A DNA stretch of 64,000 bases, from the NCBI RefSeq assembly GCF_009746565.1, contig NZ_WRPN01000008.1:116561-180560 (forward strand), given 5' to 3'. The notes beneath the pieces are model-generated. The model did no database searches, was not told the origin of the DNA, and saw only the letters and a list, made by a program, of their open reading frames with translations. Positions 16,584 to 24,676 of the stretch are shown piece after piece. Position numbers and translations under genes: made by a program. The first letter of the stretch is position 1. Every line of letters starts with the position of its first letter. This DNA comes from Mariniflexile maritimum (GTDB taxonomy: Bacteria > Bacteroidota > Bacteroidia > Flavobacteriales > Flavobacteriaceae).

Positions 16584-16718
16584 ATGAAAAAATTATTGCA
16601 AATTCTTGGAGCTGCTTGGGGCGCAAAAAAAATTGGTGGCGGTAAATGTGGCTGTATTGGAACCATCTTTGTTTTTATAATCCTATATTGGCTGTTGGGT
16701 TATGTTTTAAATACCTGA
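16584..16718 (+). CDS. small membrane protein (44 aa)
   Basis: ORF of 44 codons 21 nt after queE. The product is MKKLLQILGAAWGAKKIGGG, then a KCGCIG turn, then a hydrophobic helix (TIFVFIILYWLLGYVL). It has the composition of a single-pass inner-membrane micropeptide with a Gly/Cys-rich cytoplasmic face. The ATG, the contiguous membrane-helix pattern and the tight spacing support it being real, but no family was recognised. Confidence 0.45.
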   Translation: MKKLLQILGAAWGAKKIGGGKCGCIGTIFVFIILYWLLGYVLNT

Positions 16719-16925
16719 ATTTAAAAACCAGATTGCTACTATTTGCATGCCGCTTTATGTGGAAAATGTTGTTGCGAAAAGGCATCCATACGTTCCTATT
16801 TTTTGATGTGTTTTTTTTTTGAAGCAAGTAAAAATGCGATGGAGCAAAAAAAATAGTGTATTTTTATATACTTTGATTTTCAAAAACAAAAAACCATTTT
16901 GAAAACGCCATTGAAATTAAAAAAA

Positions 16926-17249
16926 ATGAAACTTTTGCGTTTTGGTCGCGATTTTAAACCGGACGAACAAGTTATTTTAAGAGATTACCTCGCCATTGAA
17001 CGCACCCGTTTGGCAAACGAACGCACGTTTTTATCCTATATTCGGTCGTCATTGTACCTGTTGTTGGCAAGCATCGCTTTTTTTCAATTAATTGATTTCC
17101 CAAACTTTGAGTACTTGGCCATTTTATCGTTGGTGTTCAGTATCGTGTTTCTTGTAATTGGTATCTATAGGTTTGTACTGCTTAAAAAAAGTTTAAAGCG
17201 CTTGTATTATTTTTCGGAGAAACGAAAAGAGGAAAATGGCAACGGCTAG
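16926..17249 (+). CDS. DUF202 family membrane protein
   Basis: Start set at ATG 16926 (MKLLRFGRDFKPD); the frame is open 27 nt further upstream from a TTG. 107 residues. The DUF202 signature is RDYLAIERTRLANERTFLSYIRSSLYLLLASIAFFQL, an amphipathic R..LAxxRTxLAxxRTxLAxxR segment followed by three hydrophobic helices. It ends in a basic tail (KRLYYFSEKRKEE). The family is of unknown function, in the inner membrane. Confidence 0.8.
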   Translation: MKLLRFGRDFKPDEQVILRDYLAIERTRLANERTFLSYIRSSLYLLLASIAFFQLIDFPNFEYLAILSLVFSIVFLVIGIYRFVLLKKSLKRLYYFSEKRKEENGNG

Positions 17250-17266
17250 CTCATTACGGTGCTTTT

Positions 17267-18499
17267 TTAGAAGCGGGATAGCTGTTCAAAATAATTTTTT
17301 ATCCACTTGCTCAACGCTTTGCCATGTATGTTTTTAGCCACCACCACACCGTTACCATCAAGAATAAAGTTAGCAGGTATGGTGCGAATACGGATGTTTT
17401 TTAAGAAATCGGCATCATCACCTTGCAAATCAGACGCTTGCAACCAACGATCTGCGCCATCACGTTTGGAAGCAGCTCTCCAAGTACTTTCATCACTTTC
17501 TAAGCCATAAGCAATAATTTGTAAACCGCTGTTACGATAGGCTTCCCAAATTGGCCCTAAAACATCTCGGTTTTCTATTCGGCAAGGACCGCACCACGAT
17601 GCCCATAAATCTATAATAGTGAGCCTCTTGCCCAAAACGTCTTTGATAAAAACCGTATCCTTTGTTAACAAAGGCAGCTTGATATTTGGAAATGCATCGC
17701 CTATTAAAACCGGTAATTTTGCGGGTTCACTTTGTTTGCAAAGCTGTTTTACCCAAGGATGTCCAGGTTGTTTACGCTTCCATTTATTACATTGGCGTAC
17801 CAAAAATTCGGGTATCCGTTCATAATCATTTTCCGGACTTACCCATCGTAGCGCCGTCAAAGAAGACATCAGGTTTTGTGTGCTATCGGCAAAGTTAATA
17901 AGCGCCTTTTGGTATTGTAAAATGGCATGCTCTTTAGCCATTAATTCATTCCCTTTTTCTACTTGCCAATGCTTTCCTTCAAGGTGGGTTTGGTAGGCTT
18001 TTAGGTTAATATCCCTTAAATTTAATAACGATTTGTTGGTTTTTGAAGGATTTTCAATGTAAAAATCTTTTTGAAACCCGTTCCGTGTGGACGTGATTTT
18101 TAAAGCTTCTCCAAACTGCCAAAAAATAGGCATGTAGTTTGAAATTGTGGGATTGTCCGTTTGAAAATAATTAGCAAATTTTCCGTGTTCCTGTAAAGCC
18201 AATTCTAACAGTAAAGGTTCTTTGGTTTTTGGTGCATTTACAAATTCAAAGGAACCATCTGGATTCACTACGGCAGAATCTACTACTTTTCCAAAATAGG
18301 AAGCCGCTACTTCCTGTAAGTTTTCAGGTTGGATAAGATATATTTTTAAGTTGTTTGACTCTATGCCCTCTAAACTGCCAGATATGTAAGCAGGGGCATT
18401 GCAAGCCATTAAAAAATAAGACATTAGGGTAAAACTAAGAAGGTTTTTTATAGAGATGGTTTCCATTTTTTGGTATCCTAGTTTATGTTTTTTATACAT
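17267..18499 (-). CDS. TlpA-like thioredoxin-fold lipoprotein
   Basis: 410 residues. The ATG overlaps the stop of the MarR gene (TAATG), which suggests translational coupling; METISIKN at residue 12 is an alternative start. The signal sequence ends in FLMAC (lipobox, Cys lipidated). An N-terminal DUF4369-like beta domain spans about 40-150 and a helical linker 150-265. The C-terminal thioredoxin-like domain carries TIIDLWASWCGPCRIENRDVLGP (WCxxC active site, about residue 300) and ends with RIRTIPANFILDGNGVVVAKN (cis-Pro). A periplasmic disulfide reductase is likely. Confidence 0.85.
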   Translation of the reverse strand: MYKKHKLGYQKMETISIKNLLSFTLMSYFLMACNAPAYISGSLEGIESNNLKIYLIQPENLQEVAASYFGKVVDSAVVNPDGSFEFVNAPKTKEPLLLELALQEHGKFANYFQTDNPTISNYMPIFWQFGEALKITSTRNGFQKDFYIENPSKTNKSLLNLRDINLKAYQTHLEGKHWQVEKGNELMAKEHAILQYQKALINFADSTQNLMSSLTALRWVSPENDYERIPEFLVRQCNKWKRKQPGHPWVKQLCKQSEPAKLPVLIGDAFPNIKLPLLTKDTVFIKDVLGKRLTIIDLWASWCGPCRIENRDVLGPIWEAYRNSGLQIIAYGLESDESTWRAASKRDGADRWLQASDLQGDDADFLKNIRIRTIPANFILDGNGVVVAKNIHGKALSKWIKNYFEQLSRF

Positions 18500-19110
18500 T
18501 AGCCAATTGCTTTTTCTTCATACTCTGGACAATCCAATCTAATCTCTTGATTTAATAATTCCTTTTGTAGCAAATCACAGTAATCCGACTCTTGTTGTTT
18601 TTCATAAAACTTGCATCCATAACAAGTCCGTTGTACGCTCAATATTCCGTTGCGATTTAATTTGTAAATCAATTGACTCAAAGTGCCGAATAGACTCTCT
18701 AATTCTGATTGCGAAAAGCTATCCACTTGTTTTTTTAACGGATTCGAGAAATCATAGGTTTGAGATATTATATCATTTCCCAAATCGGATAGAGAAATTG
18801 AATAACTGCGACTATCTGATGAGGAAAAGTCCTTTACAATGTATCCTCTCTTGTCCAAAACCCTAACGGCATCACTTACAGTTGGCTTGGTTACGTTAAA
18901 TTCTTTGGCAAGATGGCTTACGTTGCACAATTTTTGTTTGTGAAAAGCTATGAAAATGAGTATCTGAATTTGAATGGGACTTAGACCAACCAATTTAGCT
19001 TTTTCCCATAACAAGATTTTAAATACTTCCGAAACGCGTTCCATTCCTGCAACGATTTTACTCGAAATGTCTTTTTCTTGTTGTGCCGGATTAAATGTAC
19101 TATTCTTCAT
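18499..19110 (-). CDS. MarR-family regulator with C-terminal cysteine cluster
   Basis: 203 residues. A MarR winged helix lies at about 30-130, with the recognition helix in LAKEFNVTKPTVSDAVRVLDKRGYIVKDFSSSDSRSYSISLS. The C-terminal extension, unusual for MarR proteins, carries four Cys (CYGC near residue 163, a Cys about 13 residues later, and CPEY near the end). This suggests a bound metal or Fe-S cluster, or a thiol switch. A TTAGTT-A-TCCTAA motif overlaps its probable promoter, so autoregulation is likely. The downstream TlpA-like gene overlaps its stop by one base. Confidence 0.85.
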   Translation of the reverse strand: MKNSTFNPAQQEKDISSKIVAGMERVSEVFKILLWEKAKLVGLSPIQIQILIFIAFHKQKLCNVSHLAKEFNVTKPTVSDAVRVLDKRGYIVKDFSSSDSRSYSISLSDLGNDIISQTYDFSNPLKKQVDSFSQSELESLFGTLSQLIYKLNRNGILSVQRTCYGCKFYEKQQESDYCDLLQKELLNQEIRLDCPEYEEKAIG

Positions 19111-19139
19111 AAAAAGCCTGCCGAAATTTGATTGACAGG

Positions 19140-19157
19140 CAAAGTTAGTTATCCTAA
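19140..19157 (-). promoter_or_regulatory. promoter -7 box and operator of the MarR gene
   Basis: On the minus strand TAACTTTG (19140-19147) matches TAnnTTTG, 29 nt before the MarR start codon. Overlapping it is TTAGTT-A-TCCTAA (19145-19157), an imperfect copy of the palindrome found upstream of the next two genes. A TTG lies 22 nt further upstream. Binding of the MarR protein here would block the promoter. Confidence 0.55.
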
Positions 19158-19162
19158 TTAAA

Positions 19163-19426
19163 TTAATTACAATTTTCCATTTCTATTATATGATACCCTT
19201 TTTTTTCAATTGACAAAACTATTTCTTCCGTTGCTTGCTCAATGTGGCACAGACAACATTCATCTGCTGTTAATTGAGTAGCTTTAAAAGTTTTAGTTTT
19301 TAGGTAATCTTTTCCGAAATTAATAATGGTTTGTTCATTGGTTTCATAATCAGGAACGAGAATATCAAAATGCATAATATTGCCATCTTCTCTTTTTACA
19401 TAGGTGTCCCAAACTGCTACTTTCAT
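19163..19426 (-). CDS. DUF2024 family protein
   Basis: 87-residue small soluble protein matching DUF2024: MKVAVWDTYVKREDGNIMHFDILVPDYETNEQTI at the start, then a CCLCH motif (DECCLCHIEQ, about residues 56-62) that could bind metal, and KKGYHIIEMENCN at the end. Function is not established for the family. It lies between the thioredoxin-like gene and the MarR gene and has its own upstream operator-like palindrome, so it appears to be a member of the MarR regulon. Confidence 0.85.
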   Translation of the reverse strand: MKVAVWDTYVKREDGNIMHFDILVPDYETNEQTIINFGKDYLKTKTFKATQLTADECCLCHIEQATEEIVLSIEKKGYHIIEMENCN

Positions 19427-19441
19427 TTTTTGTTTTTATTA

Positions 19442-19475
19442 AGTTAGGATCCCTTGAATATTAGGAATCCTAACT
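19442..19475 (-). promoter_or_regulatory. operator upstream of the DUF2024 gene
   Basis: Contains the 13-mer TTAGGA-A-TCCTAA (19461-19473) as a perfect palindrome around one base. A further half site AGTTAGGAT (19442-19450) forms a 9-bp inverted repeat with ATCCTAACT (19467-19475). The 13-mer lies 35 nt before the DUF2024 start, the same distance as the motif before the MarR gene. Confidence 0.65.
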
Positions 19476-19488
19476 GTAAGTTTTAAAA

Positions 19489-19722
19489 TTAACCTTTTAC
19501 ATCTGCCATTGAAGCACCAAAGTTGATATGCAATGTATTACCATTGGGTGTAACTAAAGCTGGAACAGATTTTACTCCTGCTTTTTCTGCCTCTGAAATT
19601 CTGTTTCGGTCTTCTCCAATGTTTACGACTTCAACATTTTCAGCACCTACTAAATTTACGATATCGTGTTCTGCACTTATGCAAACCGGACATCCTGCGT
19701 GATAGAAAATTGATTTACTCAT
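19489..19722 (-). CDS. thioredoxin-like small protein (CPVC)
   Basis: 77-residue thioredoxin/glutaredoxin-fold protein. The active site is HAGCPVCISAE (CxxC near residues 11-14) and the cis-Pro is in AGVKSVPALVTPNG. There is no signal peptide, so it is cytoplasmic. Compact glutaredoxin-like proteins of this kind act as thiol-disulfide or metal-thiol relays. It is the first gene of a MarR-linked group and has the best promoter/operator combination of the three genes. Confidence 0.85.
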   Translation of the reverse strand: MSKSIFYHAGCPVCISAEHDIVNLVGAENVEVVNIGEDRNRISEAEKAGVKSVPALVTPNGNTLHINFGASMADVKG

Positions 19723-19757
19723 TTTAATATTTTTTAGATTAATGCATTATTGCAATA

Positions 19758-19788
19758 CAAATATAGTAAGGAATCCTAACTATACAAA
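19758..19788 (-). promoter_or_regulatory. promoter with embedded palindromic operator, thioredoxin-like gene
   Basis: Minus-strand TTTG (19785-19788), a 19-nt spacer, then TATATTTG (19758-19765) is a near-perfect Bacteroidota promoter. A 23-bp near-perfect palindrome centred on 19773 (arms TATAGTAAGGA and TCCTAACTATA, one mismatch) occupies 19762-19784, spanning the spacer and the first four bases of the -7 box. This geometry is expected for a repressor operator. The gene starts at 19722. Confidence 0.75.
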
Positions 19789-19851
19789 TTTTGAGTCAAA
19801 TTTTTTTAATGTGAAAGTTGATTTTTTTAATTGAGAGCTTGTTACAAAAAA

Positions 19852-19896
19852 CAAAAAAAGAGACTATTTCACGAGTTGTGAGACAGCCTCTTTTTA
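19852..19896 (-). terminator. intrinsic terminator after gatB::aspS
   Basis: AAAAGAG...CTCTTTT hairpin with loop GAGTT, stem about 17 bp with two mismatches, T-tracts on both sides, 40 nt beyond the gatB::aspS stop. On the minus strand it continues as T7-G-T6, the same tail as the related hairpin at 62009-62051. Confidence 0.8.
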
Positions 19897-19938
19897 AGCA
19901 TATTTTCTTTTAAAATGATATTGTAATGAATAAACAAC

Positions 19939-22900
19939 CTATTTTCTCATCACCCTCACATTCATTTCTTCCACTTTTTTATCGGAAAGTAGTGATGGTG
20001 CGCCAAATAATAAATCGTCGCTGGTGCCTGTTTTTGGGAAAGCCATCACTTCACGAATGGACACTTTTTTCTCTAAAATCATCATCAACCTATCAACACC
20101 CCATGCAATACCGCCATGTGGTGGTGCGCCATAATGGAAGGCTTTGTACATGGTACCCACGCTTTTAAGCATTTCTTCCTTGGTGTAGCCCATGTTTTTG
20201 TAGGTAGCTTCCAGAATTTCGGGCTTGTGCGCCCGTATCGAGCCACCGCCAATTTCGTAACCATTTAATATTAAATCGTATTGTTGGGCTATGATGCTGC
20301 CAATTTCTTCGTCATTACCGCGCATGTGCTTTTCAATATCGTAAACAGCGGGCATCGAGAAGGGGTTATGGGTAAAGGTCCATCGGCCTTCATCTGTTTT
20401 TTCAAACATGGGGAAATCAATCACCCAGGCAGGACGCAATTCTTTAGGGTTGATTAAATGCAGCATTTTGCCAAGTTCTTGTCGAACAGCGTCCAAAGCT
20501 TTGTTGGCAGTGGCATAATCGGCAGCCGAGAAAAACACAATGTCGCCTACTTGAGCATCCGTGGTTTTGATGATACCAGCAGCAATGTCTTCACCTAAAA
20601 ATTTAATGATGGGCGACTGTAAATCGTCCTCATTCACAATAATATAGGCCAAACCACCCAAACCGTGTTGTTGTGCAGTTGCCGTTAATTTTTCAATTTG
20701 TCCTTTTGATAAGCGCTTGTTGCCTTGTTCTTTTGCGGAAACTTTGATGCATTTTACTATACCACCTTCTTCAATAGGTTTGCTAAATACTTGAAAAGTT
20801 GTGTCTTTTACAATGTTGGTAATGTCTTGAAGTTTTAATCCGAAACGCAAATCGGGGCGGTCGCAACCATAAAAATTCATGGCATCTTGGTAGGTAATGA
20901 CTTCAAACGGACGCAAAATCCATTTGTTGCCATATATTTTTTCAACCACCTCATTGAACATTTTCGTGTTCAAATAGATAATTTGTTGCATGCTGGCGTA
21001 GGCCATTTCCATATCCAATTGTGTGAATTCGGGTTGGCGGTCGCCACGGGAATCTTCATCCCTAAAGCAACGTGCAATCTGGAAATATTTTTCGTAACCC
21101 GAAACCATCAACATTTGTTTAAACTGTTGTGGTGCCTGGGGTAGCGTGTAAAATGCCCCGGGTTGTTTGCGCGTTGGTACAATAAACTCGCGTGCGCCTT
21201 CATCGGTACCGGCACTTAAAATGGGCGTTTCGATTTCAAGGAAATTTTGCGCGTCCAAAATATCGCGAAGTAGTTTGATTACCTTATGGCGGTTTACAAT
21301 AACACGGCGCACATCATCGTTCCTGTGGTCTAAAAATTTATATTGGAAACGCACGTTTTCATTGGTTTTGGTAGCGCGTTTTATTTCAAAGGGCAAGGTT
21401 CTGGAAAGGTTTAAAATATCCAGTTCATAAGCTTCCAATTCAATAGTGCCTGTTCTTAAGGCGGTGTTGTAATCGTCTTCCTTACGTTGCACAATGGTAC
21501 CTGTAACGGTGATGACCGACTCGGGTTTCAACTTCACCAGGTCATCTAAATTGGGAAACGATTCCCTACTTAAACGCACTTGGAAAATTTCGGTGCTCGA
21601 ATCGCGTAGGTCGATAAATATCAATTCACCATGATCGCGTACACTCGATACCCAACCGGCAAAGGTTACTTTTTGTGAAATGCTGGTTTCGGAAATGGCG
21701 CTAATTAAGTGCGTTCGGTATTCCTCTTTTATAACGATTGGAATTTGAGGAAGCACTTCTTCCTGTATTTTTACAGTTGGTTGTTGGGTTGTGTGTTGTT
21801 TAGTTATAATTTCGTTTTTAACCGTCGGTGTTTGGTCGCCAGCGGCAAGCATCTCCAAAATTCCTTCACGAATCACTTTCCCTGAAGCACCTTTTCCTAT
21901 AATTTCAATCACTTTTCCTACCAGAATACCTGCTTTTCCTTGGTTTCCTGCTTTAACCTCAAGGGTTACGGCTTCGTTTTCTGAAATAACTTTTGCGATG
22001 GCTTCCTGTATTTTCTCTTCGGAAATGGTATTCGCTTCAAAATACGTTTTGTAATCAAATGCGGCATCGGCCAATAACAATTTTATGGCGTTCTGTGCCA
22101 GTACGGGCGTTACTTTTTCATCCTTAAATAAGCTGAAAACAGTGATGAAATCTGAAATATGCTTGATGTTTGTATAATCTTCGGGCTTGATGTTGTTGGT
22201 AAGGGTTTTTGCCACAAACGAGGGTTCTTTGATTGCGTTGTTAATGGCAACAAAAGTTTCAGAGCGCAACGAATCGGCCGTAAAAAACTTAGCATCTTGT
22301 GGCAGCACACCGCCTTTAATCAAAATAGATTCTACCGCAAACGGCAAGGTGCTTAAATCAACAGCAATGGATTCAACAACATCTTTAATGCTTACAAAGG
22401 GCAAATCTGGTTCGGAAATAAAACGGTAATCGGCCTCAAACTCCTTTTTGCGCATGGTTTTGGTTTGCTTTAGGTCGGCATCCCATAAAACCGTGGTTTG
22501 TTCGGGTCTAAATTCCTTATGTTCAATGTAGTAGTTAAGTTGTTTTTCAACTTCTTCCTTAAGTGCATCGACCATAAACTTAAACGAGTTCAGGTTTTTG
22601 ATTTCGGTACGTGGGTTTAAATCGTAGCTTCTTTTTTTGCGTAGCGATACCGAAACATCCGATTTAAACTCGCCTTTTTCAAGATTTGCCTCGGAAATTT
22701 TTAAATTCTGGACAATACGCTGAATGTACTGTGCATAAGTTGAAGCATCTTCAATATGCCGAATGCAGGGTTCGGTTACAATTTCAATTAAGGGTACGCC
22801 CGCTTTGTTAAAATCGACCAACGAAACGGTTTTTTCGTGCATTAATTTGGCGGCATCTTCCTCAATATGTACTTGGGTTAAATTAACGGTAAACTGGGTG

Positions 22901-23274
22901 CCATCGTTTCTAAAGCAGGCTACTTCGCCATCGGGAATAATGGGGTTGTGGTACTGCGTAATTTGAATGTTTTTTGGGTTGTCTGGATATTCATAATGCT
23001 TTCTGTCCCAAGAAATTACTTCGTTTTGGAACGAAGAGTTTACCGCTTTCCCAAAAAAGATGGCTTTTTTAATGGCTTCTTTGTTAATGGCAGGTAAAAC
23101 GCCCATTTGCCCAGTACACACCGAACAGATGTTTTGGTTGGGGGTTTCTATTTCTTGGTTTGGGCAAGAACAAAATAATTTGGTTTTTGTATTTAACCGT
23201 ACATGGGTTTCCAGCCCGATTACCAACTCTAAATCGTGCGCTTTTAATGCGGCGTCTAATTGTTCTAGGTTCAT
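19939..23274 (-). CDS. gatB-aspS: GatB::AspS fusion (amidotransferase subunit B + aspartyl-tRNA synthetase)
   Basis: 1111-residue single open frame. Residues 1 to about 500 are a complete GatB: LELVIGLETHVRLNTKTKLFCSC, the CPNQ...CSVC zinc-type cysteines, the FKSDVSVSLR block, and the GatB/YqeY tail ending GKVIREGILEML. A linker of about 30 polar residues follows. From about 530 there is a complete class II AspRS: OB-fold anticodon domain with VSSVRDHGELIFIDLRD, motif 2 FRDEDSRGDRQPEFTQLDMEM, the bacterial GAD insert, and motif 3 HGGIAWGVDRLMMIL. The His in RDHG is the residue associated with non-discriminating AspRS (discriminating enzymes usually have Leu). Its start overlaps the gatA stop (TAATG). 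The fusion would charge tRNA(Asn) with Asp and amidate it in one complex. Translation is continuous, with no frameshift. Confidence 0.95.
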   Translation of the reverse strand: MNLEQLDAALKAHDLELVIGLETHVRLNTKTKLFCSCPNQEIETPNQNICSVCTGQMGVLPAINKEAIKKAIFFGKAVNSSFQNEVISWDRKHYEYPDNPKNIQITQYHNPIIPDGEVACFRNDGTQFTVNLTQVHIEEDAAKLMHEKTVSLVDFNKAGVPLIEIVTEPCIRHIEDASTYAQYIQRIVQNLKISEANLEKGEFKSDVSVSLRKKRSYDLNPRTEIKNLNSFKFMVDALKEEVEKQLNYYIEHKEFRPEQTTVLWDADLKQTKTMRKKEFEADYRFISEPDLPFVSIKDVVESIAVDLSTLPFAVESILIKGGVLPQDAKFFTADSLRSETFVAINNAIKEPSFVAKTLTNNIKPEDYTNIKHISDFITVFSLFKDEKVTPVLAQNAIKLLLADAAFDYKTYFEANTISEEKIQEAIAKVISENEAVTLEVKAGNQGKAGILVGKVIEIIGKGASGKVIREGILEMLAAGDQTPTVKNEIITKQHTTQQPTVKIQEEVLPQIPIVIKEEYRTHLISAISETSISQKVTFAGWVSSVRDHGELIFIDLRDSSTEIFQVRLSRESFPNLDDLVKLKPESVITVTGTIVQRKEDDYNTALRTGTIELEAYELDILNLSRTLPFEIKRATKTNENVRFQYKFLDHRNDDVRRVIVNRHKVIKLLRDILDAQNFLEIETPILSAGTDEGAREFIVPTRKQPGAFYTLPQAPQQFKQMLMVSGYEKYFQIARCFRDEDSRGDRQPEFTQLDMEMAYASMQQIIYLNTKMFNEVVEKIYGNKWILRPFEVITYQDAMNFYGCDRPDLRFGLKLQDITNIVKDTTFQVFSKPIEEGGIVKCIKVSAKEQGNKRLSKGQIEKLTATAQQHGLGGLAYIIVNEDDLQSPIIKFLGEDIAAGIIKTTDAQVGDIVFFSAADYATANKALDAVRQELGKMLHLINPKELRPAWVIDFPMFEKTDEGRWTFTHNPFSMPAVYDIEKHMRGNDEEIGSIIAQQYDLILNGYEIGGGSIRAHKPEILEATYKNMGYTKEEMLKSVGTMYKAFHYGAPPHGGIAWGVDRLMMILEKKVSIREVMAFPKTGTSDDLLFGAPSLLSDKKVEEMNVRVMRK

Positions 23275-24674
23275 TATAGCGTGTTTTTTAAGAAGTTAGC
23301 AAACTTCAAAACAAGTTCGTCGTTATTTTTTGCGGCTGTAATTTGTAAGCCCGTTTCGGTGCCTTGTGGCGTGGTTAACGTAGGCAATTGCCCCAAACTA
23401 AAGCCTACCGTGTAGGCATCGGATAGGTACATGGCGTGCGGGTTTTTTAGGCTCTCGCCAATGTTTGGTGGGGTAATGGGGGTAACCGGCGACAAAATAA
23501 TATCGACCTCTTTAAAGTCTTTTTCAAAATTTTCAGAAATGGCATCGCGTATCGCTAAGCTTTTCAGGTAGATTTCATCTGAAAAACCTTGGGATAACAC
23601 TTGGTTGCCCCCAATAATACGGCGTTTGGTTTCTTCTGAAAAATTTTCAGAACGTGTGATGGCATACGATTCTTTTAGGTTTTTATCGTCAATGCGGTTG
23701 CCGTAGTTTGAGCCATCCAATCGTGATAGGTTGGAAGCCGTTTCGGCCATCGCCAAAGTGTAATACGTTGACACAAGTATATCCGAATTAAAAAAATCAA
23801 GTGCTTTTATGGCGATGCCTTGGGCTTTTATTTTTTCAATGGCCGTTAAAAAATCGGTTTTTATTTTTGGGTCGATTGCCTCATTCTCAATAAAATTCTT
23901 GAAATAACCAACGGTTTTGATGTTGGAGTGATTTGATAAACTGGCATCGTTTATTTCTGCGGAAGCATAAGTGGTTTGGTCTTTTACGTCTTTACCGCTC
24001 ATCACATTCAGCAAAATGCAAATATCTTCAACCGACTTGGCAATAGGCCCTACACAATCCGTTGATGAAGCATACGCCATCAATCCGTAGCGCGAAATAC
24101 GGCCGTAAGTGGGCTTTAATCCATACACCCGGTTGTAGCCGGCAGGTTGGCGTACCGAACCGCCCGTATCGCCACCAATGGAAAATACGGTATAATCTTT
24201 AGCAACATTTACCGCAGAACCGCCACTGGAACCGCCACCTACCAGATTATGGTTTATGGCGTTTTTAACGGCACCAAAAATGGTGTTTTCACTGGATGAA
24301 CCGTGGCCAAAACTATCGCAATTTTCTTTAACAATAGGAATGGCGCCGGCATCCAACAGTTTTTGGATGGCCGTTGCGGTGTAGGCCGATTTGTAATTTT
24401 TTAACATATTTGAACTTGCCGTGGCGGTAGTGCCCTGAAGCATAAACACGTCTTTAATACCAAACGGGATGCCTTCCAATAACCCTATAGCTTCACCGTT
24501 TTTAATTTTTGTGTCCACTTTGGCAGCCAATTCTAAAGCTACATGCTCCAATAAGGAATTTACGGTGTTGTTGGAGTTGGTTTTTAGTAAACTTAATTTT
24601 TCTTGAATCAATCCTGTACAAGAAATTTCTTTGTCCAATAATTGTTGATGTATTTTTCGTATTTGAGACGCCAT
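23274..24674 (-). CDS. gatA: Asp/Glu-tRNA amidotransferase subunit A
   Basis: 466-residue amidase-signature protein. The catalytic Lys is in PFGIKDVFML (about residue 75), the cis-Ser in GGGSSGGSAVNVA and the nucleophile Ser in GGDTGGSVRQPAGYNRVYGLKPTYGRISRYGLMAYASS. It releases ammonia from Gln or Asn for transfer by GatB. It is the second gene of gatC-gatA-(gatB::aspS), 2 nt after gatC, and its stop overlaps the next start. Length is slightly shorter than typical (about 480). Confidence 0.95.
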   Translation of the reverse strand: MASQIRKIHQQLLDKEISCTGLIQEKLSLLKTNSNNTVNSLLEHVALELAAKVDTKIKNGEAIGLLEGIPFGIKDVFMLQGTTATASSNMLKNYKSAYTATAIQKLLDAGAIPIVKENCDSFGHGSSSENTIFGAVKNAINHNLVGGGSSGGSAVNVAKDYTVFSIGGDTGGSVRQPAGYNRVYGLKPTYGRISRYGLMAYASSTDCVGPIAKSVEDICILLNVMSGKDVKDQTTYASAEINDASLSNHSNIKTVGYFKNFIENEAIDPKIKTDFLTAIEKIKAQGIAIKALDFFNSDILVSTYYTLAMAETASNLSRLDGSNYGNRIDDKNLKESYAITRSENFSEETKRRIIGGNQVLSQGFSDEIYLKSLAIRDAISENFEKDFKEVDIILSPVTPITPPNIGESLKNPHAMYLSDAYTVGFSLGQLPTLTTPQGTETGLQITAAKNNDELVLKFANFLKNTL

Positions 24675-24676
24675 AA

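Noticed and set aside
19116..19140. Hairpin followed by TTTTT just before the MarR start codon as a terminator or attenuator
   Set aside because: The probable -7 box lies at 19140-19147, so transcription would start within the hairpin and only one arm would be transcribed.
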